Shown: piece by piece, positions 63,933 to 64,000 of the stretch
Numbering within the stretch: position 1 is the first letter of the stretch
Layout: each line of letters opens with the position of its first letter
Origin: Corylus avellana
Taxonomy: Eukaryota > Streptophyta > Magnoliopsida > Fagales > Betulaceae
Direction of reading: 5' to 3'
NCBI RefSeq assembly: GCF_901000735.1
Contig: NC_081542.1
Coordinates: forward strand, 32,569,871 to 32,633,870
DNA length: 64,000 nt
Notes under the pieces: generated by a model
Told to the model about the DNA's origin: nothing
The model's database searches: none
Seen by the model: only the letters and a program-made list of their open reading frames with translations
Made by a program: the position numbers and the translations under genes

Positions 63933-64000
63933 CAACCTCATGCGATTTGTCTGAAATTTTACGAGGGTGCTAATGCCTCGGGGCGATCATGTCGGAGCGT
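63933..64000 (+). repeat. Satellite subfamily III, forward, cut by the window edge
   Basis: Sixty-eight bases of a forward monomer (cgatttgtctgaaattttacgagg...atgtcggagcg). Orientation flips again relative to the block left of the gap. Confidence 0.85.

Larger units (their letters stand above)
3917..64000 (+). repeat. Satellite array of ~305-307 bp palindromic monomers
   Basis: Starts within aactgggtcaaacaatttcg and runs off the right edge. The period comes from recurring landmarks: ctgaccattttgttcggcc at 4,386 and 4,691 (305 apart), and atcatgtcgg at 52,731, 53,038 and 53,345 (307 apart). I estimate about 195 monomers. A full unit has a spacer (aaacaatttcgc... to ...cgtccgatttg), arm 1 (cccgaaattttacgag... 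to ...attcgagtcgtt), a loop (ccggccgggatcgggg... to ...gatcggggggcaaa) and arm 2 (cgaactcgaatcac... to ...cgtaaattttcgggcc), which is the reverse complement of arm 1. Copies differ by scattered substitutions, many of them CG to TG or CA. There is no protein-coding constraint: stops are frequent and period lengths of 305 and 307 break any frame. I do not recognise the family. Confidence 0.95.

Noticed and set aside
3917..64000. Similar peptides (F-x3-VQ-x-FE-x-IM type) encoded on both strands across the array, suggesting a bidirectional gene family
   Set aside because: This is a direct result of the palindromic arms: the two strands of each unit have homologous sequence. No start, stop or frame is conserved between units.
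3917..64000. CRISPR array, rDNA spacer or tRNA cluster as an explanation of the periodicity
   Set aside because: The whole 305-bp period is conserved with no unique spacers, no rRNA or tRNA sequence is recognisable, and the left flank is a plant nuclear gene.

Overview
This is plant nuclear DNA. The left 3.6 kb carries the 3' part of an intron-containing gene for a family GH31 acid alpha-glucosidase, with plant-type GT-AG introns. Its large intron holds a small tRNA-iMet-primed TRIM retroelement. From about 3,917 to the end of the window everything is one satellite array. A eudicot, possibly woody, is my low-confidence guess from the protein and TRIM style; the species cannot be named from this window.

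Layout. 44-3,630: three visible exons of the alpha-glucosidase gene on the + strand; upstream exons lie outside. The frame keeps the catalytic nucleophile, the acid/base residue and other active-site motifs. It also has an in-frame TAA (3,409-3,411), after which 72 more family-like C-terminal codons continue in the same frame, and a Cys in place of the Arg of the second GH31 signature. The gene is therefore either C-terminally truncated or a young pseudogene. 1,392-2,414: a chimeric TRIM in intron 2 with LTR order A-B-B-A and a perfect 5-bp target duplication. 3,631-3,916: short 3' flank with two AATAAA signals. 3,917-64,000: about 195 head-to-tail monomers of a roughly 305-307 bp satellite, about 94% of the window, starting only about 290 bp after the gene remnant.

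The satellite is the most unusual object here. Each full monomer is an imperfect palindrome: two arms of about 75 bp, roughly 85% matching, in inverted orientation around a loop of about 70 bp, joined to the next monomer by a spacer of about 83 bp. It is also rich in CpG (about 29 per idealised unit by hand count). Length variants of about 142 bp (one arm and the loop lost) and about 404 bp (a 99-101 bp partial duplication) are mixed into higher-order repeats of about 1.31, 1.32 and 2.03 kb. At least three sequence subfamilies occupy separate blocks.

The assembly is fragile. There are ten N gaps, nine of exactly 100 and one of 20. Array orientation flips only at gaps. One 5.3 kb block of the wrong subfamily sits between two gaps, and one inverted block is a collinear copy of its neighbour. 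Large-scale order and orientation right of about 46 kb should not be trusted. No other gene, RNA gene or autonomous mobile element was found; the short open frames in the array are chance products of the repeat.
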